Shown piece by piece: positions 48,121 to 55,721 of a stretch of 64,000 nt of DNA. A program made the position numbers and the translations under genes. This DNA is from Diaminobutyricimonas aerilata (GTDB lineage: Bacteria; Actinomycetota; Actinomycetes; Actinomycetales; Microbacteriaceae): positions 2,751,304-2,815,303 of the forward strand of contig NZ_PGFF01000001.1 in the NCBI RefSeq assembly GCF_002797715.1. The letters run 5' to 3'. Under the pieces are notes generated by a model. That model did no database searches. It was given only the letters and a program-made list of their open reading frames with translations, and was not told the DNA's origin. The stretch's first letter is position 1. Each line of letters begins with the position of its first letter.

Positions 48121-48758
48121 GCGGCGGACCCGGTCGCCGTTGCGAGCGCGTCGAAGAGGTAGGCGGTCGAGGTGGCACCCGGGTCGACGTGGCCGATGCT
48201 GCGCTCCCCGAGGTAACTCGCACGCCCCTTACGGGCCTGCAGCGGCTCGGTCGCGTCGCGACCGGCCGCGGCGGCGTCGCGTGCCGCGGCGATCGCCGCC
48301 TCGAGACCCTGATCGACGGCCGCGTCGAACGCGTCGAGCGCCGGACCGAGCGCGTCGATCATCGTCTTGTCACCCGGCTCCGCCTTGCCACGGGCGAGCA
48401 CGCCCTCGAGGCCGGCCCGCAACGCGGCGCCGAGCGCCGCCGCGTCGAGCTCGGTCGCGTCGCCGCCGCTCGCGCCGAAGCGCAGGAAGAACGTGCCGTA
48501 GAGCGGCCCGCTCGCCCCGCCGACGGAGCTGACGAGGGTCATGCCCACGGACTTGCCCCACGCGCCGACGGTCTCCGGCGCGGTCTGCTCCAGTTTCTCG
48601 ACGGCGGACTGCATGCCGCGTGCCATGTTCGACCCGTGGTCGGCGTCGCCGATCGCGGAGTCGAGTTCGGTGAGCGCGGCACGGTGCTCGACCATGAGGT
48701 CGCGGAACCGCTGCGTCCAGGCCACGAGGTCCGCGACGGTCAGCGAGGTGCGTGCCAT
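48117..48758 (-). CDS. dhaL: Dihydroxyacetone kinase, ADP-binding subunit
   Basis: A 213-residue DhaL. The nucleotide/Mg site is LDSAIGDADHGSNMARG, with the conserved GPLYGTFFLRFG and the C-terminal RASYLGERSIGHVDPGATS. ADP stays bound and acts as coenzyme, being rephosphorylated by DhaM. The ATG at 48758 is 4 nt after dhaK and gives the family start; an upstream in-frame start inside dhaK is not favoured. Confidence 0.94.
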   Translation of the reverse strand: MARTSLTVADLVAWTQRFRDLMVEHRAALTELDSAIGDADHGSNMARGMQSAVEKLEQTAPETVGAWGKSVGMTLVSSVGGASGPLYGTFFLRFGASGGDATELDAAALGAALRAGLEGVLARGKAEPGDKTMIDALGPALDAFDAAVDQGLEAAIAAARDAAAAGRDATEPLQARKGRASYLGERSIGHVDPGATSTAYLFDALATATGSAA

Positions 48759-48762
48759 CCGC

Positions 48763-49761
48763 TCAGACCCCCCAGCGCAATCCGGGAGTGGCGACGGGCG
48801 CATCCCACAGCCCGAGCAGCTCGTCATCGGCGCGCAACAGCGTCACCGAGCATCCGGCCATCTCGAGCGAGGTGATGTAGTTGCCGACGAGGCTGCGGGC
48901 GACCGTCACCCCCGAGGCCTCGAGGATGCGCTGCACCTCGCCGTACATCAGGTAGAGCTCGAGCAGCGGGGAGCCGCCCATGCCGTTGAGCAGCACGATC
49001 GCCGGGGCGCCGGTGAAGTCGTGGTCGGCGAGGATCGGCTCGACCAGCTGCTCGGCGATCTCTCGCGCGCCGGCGAGCGGCACCCGGTGTCGGCCGGGCT
49101 CGCCGTGGATGCCGATCCCGATCTCCATCTCGTTCTCGGGCAGGTCGAAGGTCGGCTTGCCCGCGGCGGGCACGATGCAGCTCGTGAGCGCCATGCCCAT
49201 GGAACGGCCGGATGCGTTGACCCGGGTCGCGAGCTCGGCGAGGGTGTCGAGGTCGCGGCCCTCCTCCGCCGCGGCACCGACGATCTTCTCCAGCAGCACG
49301 GTGACGCCGACGCCGCGGCGCCCGGCGGTGTAGAGCGAGTCCTGCACGGCGACGTCGTCGTCGGTGACCACGGAGGCGACGCGCACCCCCGTCTCGGACT
49401 CGGCCAGTTCGGCGGCCATCTCGAAGTTCATGACGTCGCCGGTGTAGTTCTTCACGATGTGCAGCACGCCGGCGCCGGAGTCGGCGGTCTTCGTCGCCTC
49501 GACCATCTGGTCGGGCGTCGGCGAGGTGAACACCTCACCGGCGCACGCGGCGTCGAGCATCCCGAAGCCGACATACCCGCCGTGCAACGGCTCGTGACCG
49601 GATCCGCCGCCCGAGATGAGGGCGACCTTGCCGGGTCGGGTGGGCTCCCGGCGGTAGATGATGCGGTTCTCGTGGTCGACGCGCAGGTCGGGGTGTGCGA
49701 CCTCGATGCCCACGAGGGCGTCGCGCACGACGCCGTCCGGATCGTTGATGAGCTTCTTCAT
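48763..49761 (-). CDS. dhaK: Dihydroxyacetone kinase, substrate-binding subunit
   Basis: A 332-residue DhaK. It binds dihydroxyacetone covalently through a His, here in [13 protein letters not shown], and has the loop [16 protein letters not shown]. The start [12 protein letters not shown] at 49761 matches the family, with GAGGAG about 9 nt upstream; the longer frame is rejected. First of the dhaKLM operon, feeding dihydroxyacetone phosphate into glycolysis. Confidence 0.95.
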   Translation of the reverse strand: MKKLINDPDGVVRDALVGIEVAHPDLRVDHENRIIYRREPTRPGKVALISGGGSGHEPLHGGYVGFGMLDAACAGEVFTSPTPDQMVEATKTADSGAGVLHIVKNYTGDVMNFEMAAELAESETGVRVASVVTDDDVAVQDSLYTAGRRGVGVTVLLEKIVGAAAEEGRDLDTLAELATRVNASGRSMGMALTSCIVPAAGKPTFDLPENEMEIGIGIHGEPGRHRVPLAGAREIAEQLVEPILADHDFTGAPAIVLLNGMGGSPLLELYLMYGEVQRILEASGVTVARSLVGNYITSLEMAGCSVTLLRADDELLGLWDAPVATPGLRWGV

Positions 49762-49879
49762 GCGGGCGCTCTCCTCGTCGAGTCGCGGGCACGCCGGGTC
49801 GCGGTGCCCCTCGGGTCGAGGATGCTCCCGCGCCGAGCGCGGTGTCAACGTCGGCGGGGTGAACATCCGTGCAGATGCG

Positions 49880-49914
49880 GGAAGGGCCCGCACGCGACGC
49901 GTGCGGACCCTTCC
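49880..49914 (-). terminator. Terminator after sucD
   Basis: Arms GGAAGGG-C-CCGCACGC and GCGTGCGG-A-CCCTTCC close on a GAC loop with a single mismatch. It lies 12 nt past the sucD stop and separates sucCD from dhaKLM. Confidence 0.8.
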
Positions 49915-49925
49915 GTGTCGACCGA

Positions 49926-50813
49926 TCAGAGGGTCGCGAACACCTGACGCATGAGCTCGGCGGTCTCGCTCGGGGTCTTGCCGACCTTGACGCCGGCGGC
50001 CTCGAGGGCCTCCTTCTTCGCCTGCGCGGTGCCGGAGGAACCCGACACGATCGCGCCGGCGTGGCCCATCGTCTTGCCCTCCGGCGCGGTGAAGCCCGCG
50101 ACGTAGGCGACGACCGGCTTGGTGACGTTCGCCTTGATGTATTCGGCGGCGCGTTCCTCGGCGTCGCCGCCGATCTCGCCGATCATCACGATCGCCTGCG
50201 TCTCGGGGTCGGCCTCGAACGCGGCGAGCGCGTCGATGTGCGTCGTGCCGATGATCGGGTCGCCGCCGATGCCGACGGCGGTCGAGATGCCGATGTCGCG
50301 CAGCTCGAACATCATCTGGTAGGTCAGCGTGCCCGACTTCGACACGAGGCCGATCGGTCCGGGGCCGGTGATCGTCGCGGGGATGATGCCCGCGTTCGAC
50401 TTGCCGGGGCTGATGACGCCGGGGCAGTTCGGGCCGACGATGCGGGTCGCGCCGCCCTTGGCCTTCGCGTGCGCCCAGAACTGCGCCGAGTCGTGCACCG
50501 GGATGCCCTCGGTGATGACGATGGCGAGCGGGATCTCGGCGTCGACCGCCTCGATGACCGCGCTCTTGGCGAAGGCCGGCGGCACGAAGATGACCGACAC
50601 GTTCGCGCCGGTCTCGCTCATCGCCTCCGCGACGGTGCCGAAGATCGGCAGGGTCTGCCCGCCGATCTCGACCGTGGTGCCCGCCTTGCGCGGGTTGACG
50701 CCGCCGACGACGGCCGCGCCGCTCGCGAGCATGCGCGTGGCGTGCTTGGTGCCCTCCGAGCCGGTGAGGCCCTGGACGATGATCTTGCTGTTCTCGTCGA
50801 GGAAGATCGACAT
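49926..50813 (-). CDS. sucD: Succinyl-CoA synthetase, alpha subunit
   Basis: A 295-residue SucD. The CoA-binding Rossmann domain includes [14 protein letters not shown] and [11 protein letters not shown]; the ligase domain includes the phosphohistidine in [10 protein letters not shown]. With SucC it converts succinyl-CoA to succinate and makes ATP or GTP. The ATG at 50813 has AGGA about 6 nt upstream and lies 34 nt after sucC. Confidence 0.96.
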   Translation of the reverse strand: MSIFLDENSKIIVQGLTGSEGTKHATRMLASGAAVVGGVNPRKAGTTVEIGGQTLPIFGTVAEAMSETGANVSVIFVPPAFAKSAVIEAVDAEIPLAIVITEGIPVHDSAQFWAHAKAKGGATRIVGPNCPGVISPGKSNAGIIPATITGPGPIGLVSKSGTLTYQMMFELRDIGISTAVGIGGDPIIGTTHIDALAAFEADPETQAIVMIGEIGGDAEERAAEYIKANVTKPVVAYVAGFTAPEGKTMGHAGAIVSGSSGTAQAKKEALEAAGVKVGKTPSETAELMRQVFATL

Positions 50814-50847
50814 CGCTGTTCCTAGTCCTTTACTGGTCGGTCTTCGG

Positions 50848-52011
50848 TCACCGGTGGGCGAGCTCGGCGGCCTTGTCGGCGGCGTCGTCCATGGTGTCGA
50901 CGACGGTGACGAGCGGGTGCGCGGCCTCGGCGAGGATGCGGCGCCCCTCTTCGACGTTGTTGCCGTCGAGGCGCACGACGAGGGGCTTGGTCGCGGTGTC
51001 GCCGAGCTTCTCGAGGGCACCGACGATGCCGTTCGCGACGGCGTCGCAGGCGGTGATGCCGCCGAAGACGTTGACGAAGACGCTCTTCACCTGCGGGTCG
51101 TGCAGGATGACGTCGAGGCCGGCGGCCATGACCTCGGCCGAGGCGCCGCCTCCGATGTCGAGGAAGTTGGCGGGCTTGACAGTGCCGTGGTCCTCACCGG
51201 CGTAGCTCACGACGTCGAGGGTCGACATGACCAGTCCCGCGCCGTTGCCGATGATGCCGACCTCGCCGTCGAGCTTGACGTAGTTGAGGTCGCTCTCCTT
51301 GGCCTTCGCCTCGAGCGGGTCGACCTCGCCCGCGTCGGCGAGCGCCGAGTGGTTCTCGTGACGGAAGTCGGCGTTCTCGTCGAGCGTGACCTTGCCGTCG
51401 AGGGCGATGACCTCGCCGCTCTCGGTGAGCACGAGCGGGTTCACCTCGACGAGCGTCGCGTCCTCCTCGATGAAGACCTTCCACAGGCGTTCGAAGACCG
51501 GCACGACCTTGGCGCGCACGTCGTCGGGGAACCCGGCGGCCTCGGCGATCTCGTTCGCCTTCGCCTCGTCGATGCCGGTGAGCGGGTCGACCTCGACCCG
51601 GGCGAGCGCCTCGGGCTTCTCGACCGCGAGCTGCTCGATCTCCATGCCGCCCTCGACGCTCGTGAGCGACAGGAACGAGCGGTTGGCCCGGTCGAGCAGC
51701 ACCGAGAAGTAGAACTCCTGGGCGATGCGCGCACCCGCGGCGATCATCACGCGCTTGACGACGTGACCCTTGATGTCGAGGCCGAGGATCTTCTCCGCCG
51801 CCTCGAACGCCTCGTCGGGCGAGTGCACGACCTTGACGCCGCCGGCCTTGCCGCGACCTCCGGTCTTGACCTGGGCCTTCACCACGACGGTCCCGCCGAG
51901 CTTCTCGGCCGCGGCGCGGGCCTGCTCGGGGGTGTCGGCGGTGAGGCCGGGAAGCACGGGCACGCCGTAGGACTCGAAGAGGTCCCGGGCCTGATACTCG
52001 AATAGATCCAC
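50848..52011 (-). CDS. sucC: Succinyl-CoA synthetase, beta subunit
   Basis: A 387-residue SucC with the ATP-grasp domain ([53 protein letters not shown]) and the C-terminal CoA-ligase domain ([27 protein letters not shown]). The GTG at 52011 gives the family N-terminus; the longer ATG frame would run through the operator region and is rejected. No strong Shine-Dalgarno is visible. Two tandem copies of the TCA palindrome lie 39-72 nt upstream. Confidence 0.96.
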   Translation of the reverse strand: MDLFEYQARDLFESYGVPVLPGLTADTPEQARAAAEKLGGTVVVKAQVKTGGRGKAGGVKVVHSPDEAFEAAEKILGLDIKGHVVKRVMIAAGARIAQEFYFSVLLDRANRSFLSLTSVEGGMEIEQLAVEKPEALARVEVDPLTGIDEAKANEIAEAAGFPDDVRAKVVPVFERLWKVFIEEDATLVEVNPLVLTESGEVIALDGKVTLDENADFRHENHSALADAGEVDPLEAKAKESDLNYVKLDGEVGIIGNGAGLVMSTLDVVSYAGEDHGTVKPANFLDIGGGASAEVMAAGLDVILHDPQVKSVFVNVFGGITACDAVANGIVGALEKLGDTATKPLVVRLDGNNVEEGRRILAEAAHPLVTVVDTMDDAADKAAELAHR

Positions 52012-52049
52012 GCTGTTCGTCCAATCGCGTGTCGGGGTGTTCAGGGAGG

Positions 52050-52083
52050 TGTCTCGACACCGAGATAGTTCGATATCGAGAGA
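52050..52083. promoter_or_regulatory. Two tandem TCA-type operators upstream of sucC
   Basis: TGTCTCGACACCGAGATA (52050-52067) matches the icd palindrome at 15 of 18 positions. TAGTTCGATATCGAGAGA (52066-52083) matches at 13 of 18 and has the perfect core TCGATATCGA. The overlapping arrangement suggests cooperative binding at the sucC promoter. Confidence 0.65.
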
Positions 52084-52156
52084 TTTCGACCGCCCCAAAG
52101 CCTACCCGCTACGGCCTGCTCGTCGGCACCGCGTCCAGAACGCTCCCCGCCTTGCC

Positions 52157-52240
52157 CTGAGCCTGTCGAAGCGCCTGTGCTGAGCCTGTCGAAGCGCCTG
52201 TGCTGAGCCTGTCGAAGCGCCTGTGCTGAGCCTGTCGAAG
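52157..52240. repeat. Four tandem copies of a 23-nt REP-core unit
   Basis: Units begin at 52157, 52180, 52203 and 52226 (last one partial). Each reads CTGAGCCTGTCGAAG, then GCGCCTGTG. The core is the same as in the repeats around the DUF222-HNH gene. The array lies between the sucC operators and a small unknown gene. Confidence 0.9.
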
Positions 52241-52315
52241 CATCCCTCCGACGATGGACACCGGTACGCCCACGGTGGGATGCGTCGCGCAGGTCGCACC
52301 CGCGATGCTGGAGAC

Positions 52316-52774
52316 ATGGACGATCCCCGCCCCGGCCCCGAGCAGCTCGCCCGCATCGCGGAGCGGCTCGCGCTGCGCACCGACGACCCCCGCCGGTTCC
52401 TGCGCGGCCTCGCCTGGAACTGCGCCCGCATCCGGCCCGGCCTGCTCGGCATCGCCGATCTGGCCTCGGGCGGCGGGAACCGCTTCCGCGGCACCGGCTT
52501 CCGTGCGGAGTTCGACGACGGCACGCGCGGCCAGGTGCGGCACTTCGCGGGCGTGGCGGTGGCTCCCGTGCTGCTCGGCGACCGGCTCGCGCGGATCGCG
52601 CTGCGCTGGGCGCTACGGGACCCGGACGGCTCGGCCGACGACAACCTCAGCCACGCCGCACTCGCGTTCTCGGCCGCGCTGCGTTCGGGCGGACTTCCCG
52701 TGTCGGCCGCGGCGCAGTGGATCCGCGAGAACCTCGCCGCGCACGCCGATCAGCCGGCCGCCGCCCGCTCGTAG
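52316..52774 (+). CDS. Hypothetical protein
   Basis: A 152-residue soluble, mostly helical protein with no family recognised. It has RDDPR-like N-terminal charge, a central LASGGGNRFRGTGFRAEFDD segment and a C-terminal helix ending AAQWIRENLAAH. A GATGCT -10-like hexamer sits exactly 6 nt before the ATG, which fits the leaderless pattern of other genes here. Its last 25 nt overlap the end of the leftward SDR gene. It follows the REP array directly. Confidence 0.6.
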   Translation: MDDPRPGPEQLARIAERLALRTDDPRRFLRGLAWNCARIRPGLLGIADLASGGGNRFRGTGFRAEFDDGTRGQVRHFAGVAVAPVLLGDRLARIALRWALRDPDGSADDNLSHAALAFSAALRSGGLPVSAAAQWIRENLAAHADQPAAARS

Positions 52775-53535
52775 GCGGCGCTCGGGATCTGCGTCGCGAG
52801 CTTGCCGCCCGAGACGTCGAGCAGCGTGCCGGTCACGTAGCGCGCCGCATCGCTCGCGAGGAAGCACACCGCATCCGCCACCTCCCGCGGGTCGCCCCAG
52901 CGGCGCAGCGACAGCGTGTCGAGCAGTCGGTCCTGCGCCTCGGCGGGCAGCTCGGCGAAGCCGTTCATGGCGGTGGGGATCATGCCCGGCGCGTACGCGT
53001 TGACGGTGACCCCCCACGGGCCGAGTTCCCCCGCGAGCACCCGGGTGAACTGCACGACGGCCGCCTTCGAGGCGGCGTAGGCGGCGCTGCCGATGCTCGG
53101 GACGATCGCGGCGAACGACGCGGCGTTGATGATGCGGCCCGCTCGCTGGCGCTTGAGCTGCGGGATGACCGCACGACACGCGCGGAAGACGCCCGCCACA
53201 TTGACGTCGAAGCAGCGCGCCCAGGCCTCGTCGTCGAGTTCCTCGACCGTGCCGGTGACATTGATGCCCGCGTTGTTGACGAGCACATCGAGGCGGCCGA
53301 AGCGCTCGACCACCTCGGCGACCGCCGCGTCGACGCTCGCCCGGTCGCGCACGTCGCACGCGAGCGCCGCGCCCCGCGGCTCGAACGTTCCGCGGGCGGC
53401 GTCGAGGTCGTCCCCCGGGAGGTCGAGCACGATGACCCGCGCGTCCTGTTCGACGAACGTCTCGGCGATGACCCGACCGATGCCGCGTCCCGCTCCCGTC
53501 ACGACGACCACCCGGTCGGCCAGTTCGAACTGCAT
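52750..53535 (-). CDS. Short-chain dehydrogenase/reductase
   Basis: A 261-residue classical SDR. The cofactor motif is TGAGRGIG (13-20), with DL at 38-39 suggesting NAD preference, then NNAG (87-90). The catalytic residues are S140, Y153 and K157. The C-terminal VTGTLLDVSGG is typical. It is divergent from a second SDR and shares with it the palindrome at 53554, so the GntR/FCD regulator probably controls both. A polyol or sugar-acid substrate is likely from context only. Confidence 0.9.
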   Translation of the reverse strand: MQFELADRVVVVTGAGRGIGRVIAETFVEQDARVIVLDLPGDDLDAARGTFEPRGAALACDVRDRASVDAAVAEVVERFGRLDVLVNNAGINVTGTVEELDDEAWARCFDVNVAGVFRACRAVIPQLKRQRAGRIINAASFAAIVPSIGSAAYAASKAAVVQFTRVLAGELGPWGVTVNAYAPGMIPTAMNGFAELPAEAQDRLLDTLSLRRWGDPREVADAVCFLASDAARYVTGTLLDVSGGKLATQIPSAAYERAAAG

Positions 53536-53553
53536 GTCGACTCCACTTCCTCG

Positions 53554-53572
53554 TGAATAGTCATACTATTCA
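53554..53572. promoter_or_regulatory. GntR/FCD operator in the divergent SDR promoter
   Basis: TGAATAGT-CAT-ACTATTCA, a perfect dyad. Its core TAGTCATACTA fits the FadR-subfamily pattern T-N-GT-N3-AC-N-A. It lies 18 nt from the leftward SDR start and about 39 nt from the rightward SDR start, and the FCD regulator is encoded in the rightward unit. Confidence 0.8.
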
Positions 53573-53610
53573 GCACGGATGTCGGGCGACAGCGGATCGA
53601 AGGGGTGCAC

Positions 53611-54336
53611 ATGACCGGGACGGCGCGAGTGCTGTGGGTGACCGGGGCGGGCAGCGGCATGGGACGCGCCGCCGCGATCGCCGCGGCCCGAGCGGGGTGG
53701 CGGGTCGCCCTGAGCGGACGCCGCGCCGAGGCCCTCGCCGAGACGGCCGCCACCGTGCGCGCGGCCGGCGGGGAAGCGCTCGAGCTGCCCCTCGACGTGC
53801 GGGACGCGGCCTCCGTGCGCGACGCGCTCGACCGCATCCGCGCCGACTGGGGCGCCGTTCACGACCTCGTGCTGTCCGCGGGACTCAACGATCCCCGCCG
53901 CCGCTGGGACGACCAGAGCGTCGACCGGTTCGACGAGATCGTGCAGACGAACCTCGTGGCGGTCGCCCGCGTGGTCGACGCCGCCCTACCCGACCTGCGG
54001 GCGTCGCGGGGGACGGTCGTCGTGGTGTCGTCGTACTCCGGATGGCGGTTCTCCCCCGGCGCCGGCGTCGCGTACGGCGCGAGCAAGACGGCGCTCGCGA
54101 CGCTGTGCGCGACCCTCAACGCCGAAGAGGCGGGCTCGGGGGTGCGGGCCTGCCACCTGTGCCCCGGCGACGTCGACAGCGACTTCCTCGCGATGCGCCC
54201 GAACGTGCCCGACGCGGCCTCCCGCTCGCGGATGCTCACCCCCGACGACGTCGCGCGGGCCGTGCACTTCGTGCTCTCGTCGCCCGCCCACGTGCGCATC
54301 GACGAACTCGTCATCAGTCCGGTCAGCCAGGCGTGA
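53611..54336 (+). CDS. Short-chain dehydrogenase/reductase
   Basis: A 241-residue SDR. The cofactor loop is TGAGSGMG (11-18), with SGRR after beta-2 favouring NADP. NNAG is replaced by LSAGLND. The catalytic tyrosine and lysine are Y155 and K159 (YGASK). The ATG at 53611 is preferred because AAGGGG lies 5 nt upstream; a GTG at 53605 is also in frame. The stop overlaps the GntR start. It probably acts with the divergent SDR in one pathway. Confidence 0.88.
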   Translation: MTGTARVLWVTGAGSGMGRAAAIAAARAGWRVALSGRRAEALAETAATVRAAGGEALELPLDVRDAASVRDALDRIRADWGAVHDLVLSAGLNDPRRRWDDQSVDRFDEIVQTNLVAVARVVDAALPDLRASRGTVVVVSSYSGWRFSPGAGVAYGASKTALATLCATLNAEEAGSGVRACHLCPGDVDSDFLAMRPNVPDAASRSRMLTPDDVARAVHFVLSSPAHVRIDELVISPVSQA

Positions 54337-55004
54337 GCGCGTTCGAGCGCGCGCTCGACGAGCTGGGCTCGGCGATCGTGCGCGGCGAACTCGCCGCCGG
54401 CCACGCCACGACCGTCGAGGAGCTCGAGCGGCGCACCGGGTGCTCCCGCGGGGTCGTGCGCGAGACGACGCGCGTGCTCGTCTCGCTCGGGATGCTCTCC
54501 GCCCGGCGCCGCGTCGGTCTGCGGGTGCTGCCCGACACGGACTGGGACGTGCTCGATCCGCACGTCATCCGGTGGCGGCTCGCGGCCGACCCGACGCGGG
54601 TGCGGCGCGAGCTCGCCGACTTGCGCGGCGCGATCGAACCCCTCGCCGCGCGCCTCGCGGCGACCGAGCGCACGGAAGCGCAGGCGGGAGCGCTGCAGGC
54701 TGCCGCCGAGGCTCTCGCCGGAGCGGGCGGCGACGCGGCGCGGTTCCTCGACGCCGACCGCGACTTCCACGACGTGCTGCTCATCGCATCCGGCAACCCG
54801 TTCTCGGTGCGCCTCGGCGCGGTGGTGCACGCGGCGCTGCGCGAGCGGGCCGAGCACGAGCGGGCCGGACTCGCCCCGGATGCGGAGGACGTCGCGTTGC
54901 ACACCCGCGTCGCCGAGGCGGTGCGCGATCGGGATGCGGGCGCCGCCGAGTCCGCCATGCGCGCTCTCGTGATGCGGACGCACCCGGAGCACCCGTCCGA
55001 GTAG
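54333..55004 (+). CDS. GntR-family (FadR/FCD) transcriptional regulator
   Basis: A 223-residue regulator with an N-terminal winged helix (about 5-70: TTVEELERRTGCSRGVVRET, LVSLGMLSARRRVGLRV) and an FCD ligand domain (about 90-215) with the metal/ligand motif DADRDFHDVLL and LHTRVAEAVRDRDA. FCD regulators usually bind sugar acids or other carboxylates and lift repression. It is coupled to the SDR gene, and a matching operator is found in the divergent promoter. Confidence 0.9.
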   Translation: MSAFERALDELGSAIVRGELAAGHATTVEELERRTGCSRGVVRETTRVLVSLGMLSARRRVGLRVLPDTDWDVLDPHVIRWRLAADPTRVRRELADLRGAIEPLAARLAATERTEAQAGALQAAAEALAGAGGDAARFLDADRDFHDVLLIASGNPFSVRLGAVVHAALRERAEHERAGLAPDAEDVALHTRVAEAVRDRDAGAAESAMRALVMRTHPEHPSE

Positions 55005-55013
55005 GGTGGCGCC

Positions 55014-55628
55014 GTGACGCCCAGGCGAACCGAGCGCGGACTGGACCGGCTCGTGAACTTCTCCGACGCGACGGTGGCGATCGCCATCACGCTGCTCATC
55101 CTGCCGCTCGTCGAGGTCGCGTCCGAGTACGACGGCGATCTCGGCCGGCTCGTGGGCGACAACGTGGGCACCTTCCTCGCCTTCGCGATCACGTTCCTCG
55201 TGATCGGCCGGTTCTGGGTGCTGCACCACGGTCTGTTCGAGCAGGTGCGGGGGTACACGGGGCGGCTGCTCGAAGCGAACCTGGTGTGGCTCGCGAGCAT
55301 CGTGTTCCTGCCCTTCGCGGCGAACGTGCTGTCGCACGCCGACGGCGGCCCGGCGGCTCACGGGCCCGTGTACGCGCTCTACATCGGCACGATGATCGTC
55401 ACGAGCGGATCGACGCTGTGGATGCGCGCGCTGCTCTCCCGCGATCCCGCCCTCGTCGCCGATGACGGGGACGTGCAGGTGCTCCCCGCGGCGGTGGCGG
55501 TGATCACGCTCGCGGTCGCGCTCGTGCTCGCCCTGCTCGTGCCGCAGGTGGGCATGCTGTGGCTGCTCCTGCTCGTGCTGGCGGGACCCGCGACGCGGAT
55601 CCTCCGGCGCCGCTCCCGGCACTCCTGA
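55014..55628 (+). CDS. TMEM175/DUF1211-family channel-like membrane protein
   Basis: A 204-residue membrane protein with six predicted helices. The first helix carries NFSDATVAIAITLLILPL, the FSD-containing motif of bacterial TMEM175 potassium channels, which assemble as tetramers. The short loop before helix 3 (RFWVLHHGLFEQVRGY) is also typical. It is probably leaderless: TAGGGT, beginning with the TAG stop of the GntR gene, lies 6 nt before the GTG. Confidence 0.82.
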   Translation: MTPRRTERGLDRLVNFSDATVAIAITLLILPLVEVASEYDGDLGRLVGDNVGTFLAFAITFLVIGRFWVLHHGLFEQVRGYTGRLLEANLVWLASIVFLPFAANVLSHADGGPAAHGPVYALYIGTMIVTSGSTLWMRALLSRDPALVADDGDVQVLPAAVAVITLAVALVLALLVPQVGMLWLLLLVLAGPATRILRRRSRHS

Positions 55629-55721
55629 CGCTCCTCCTCCCCAGCGCTGCGGCGGGGCGCGCCATCCCCGGTCCACGCCCCGGCGCGATCGCGGCGGAGC
55701 CGCACGCCGCACCCTCGGTGC

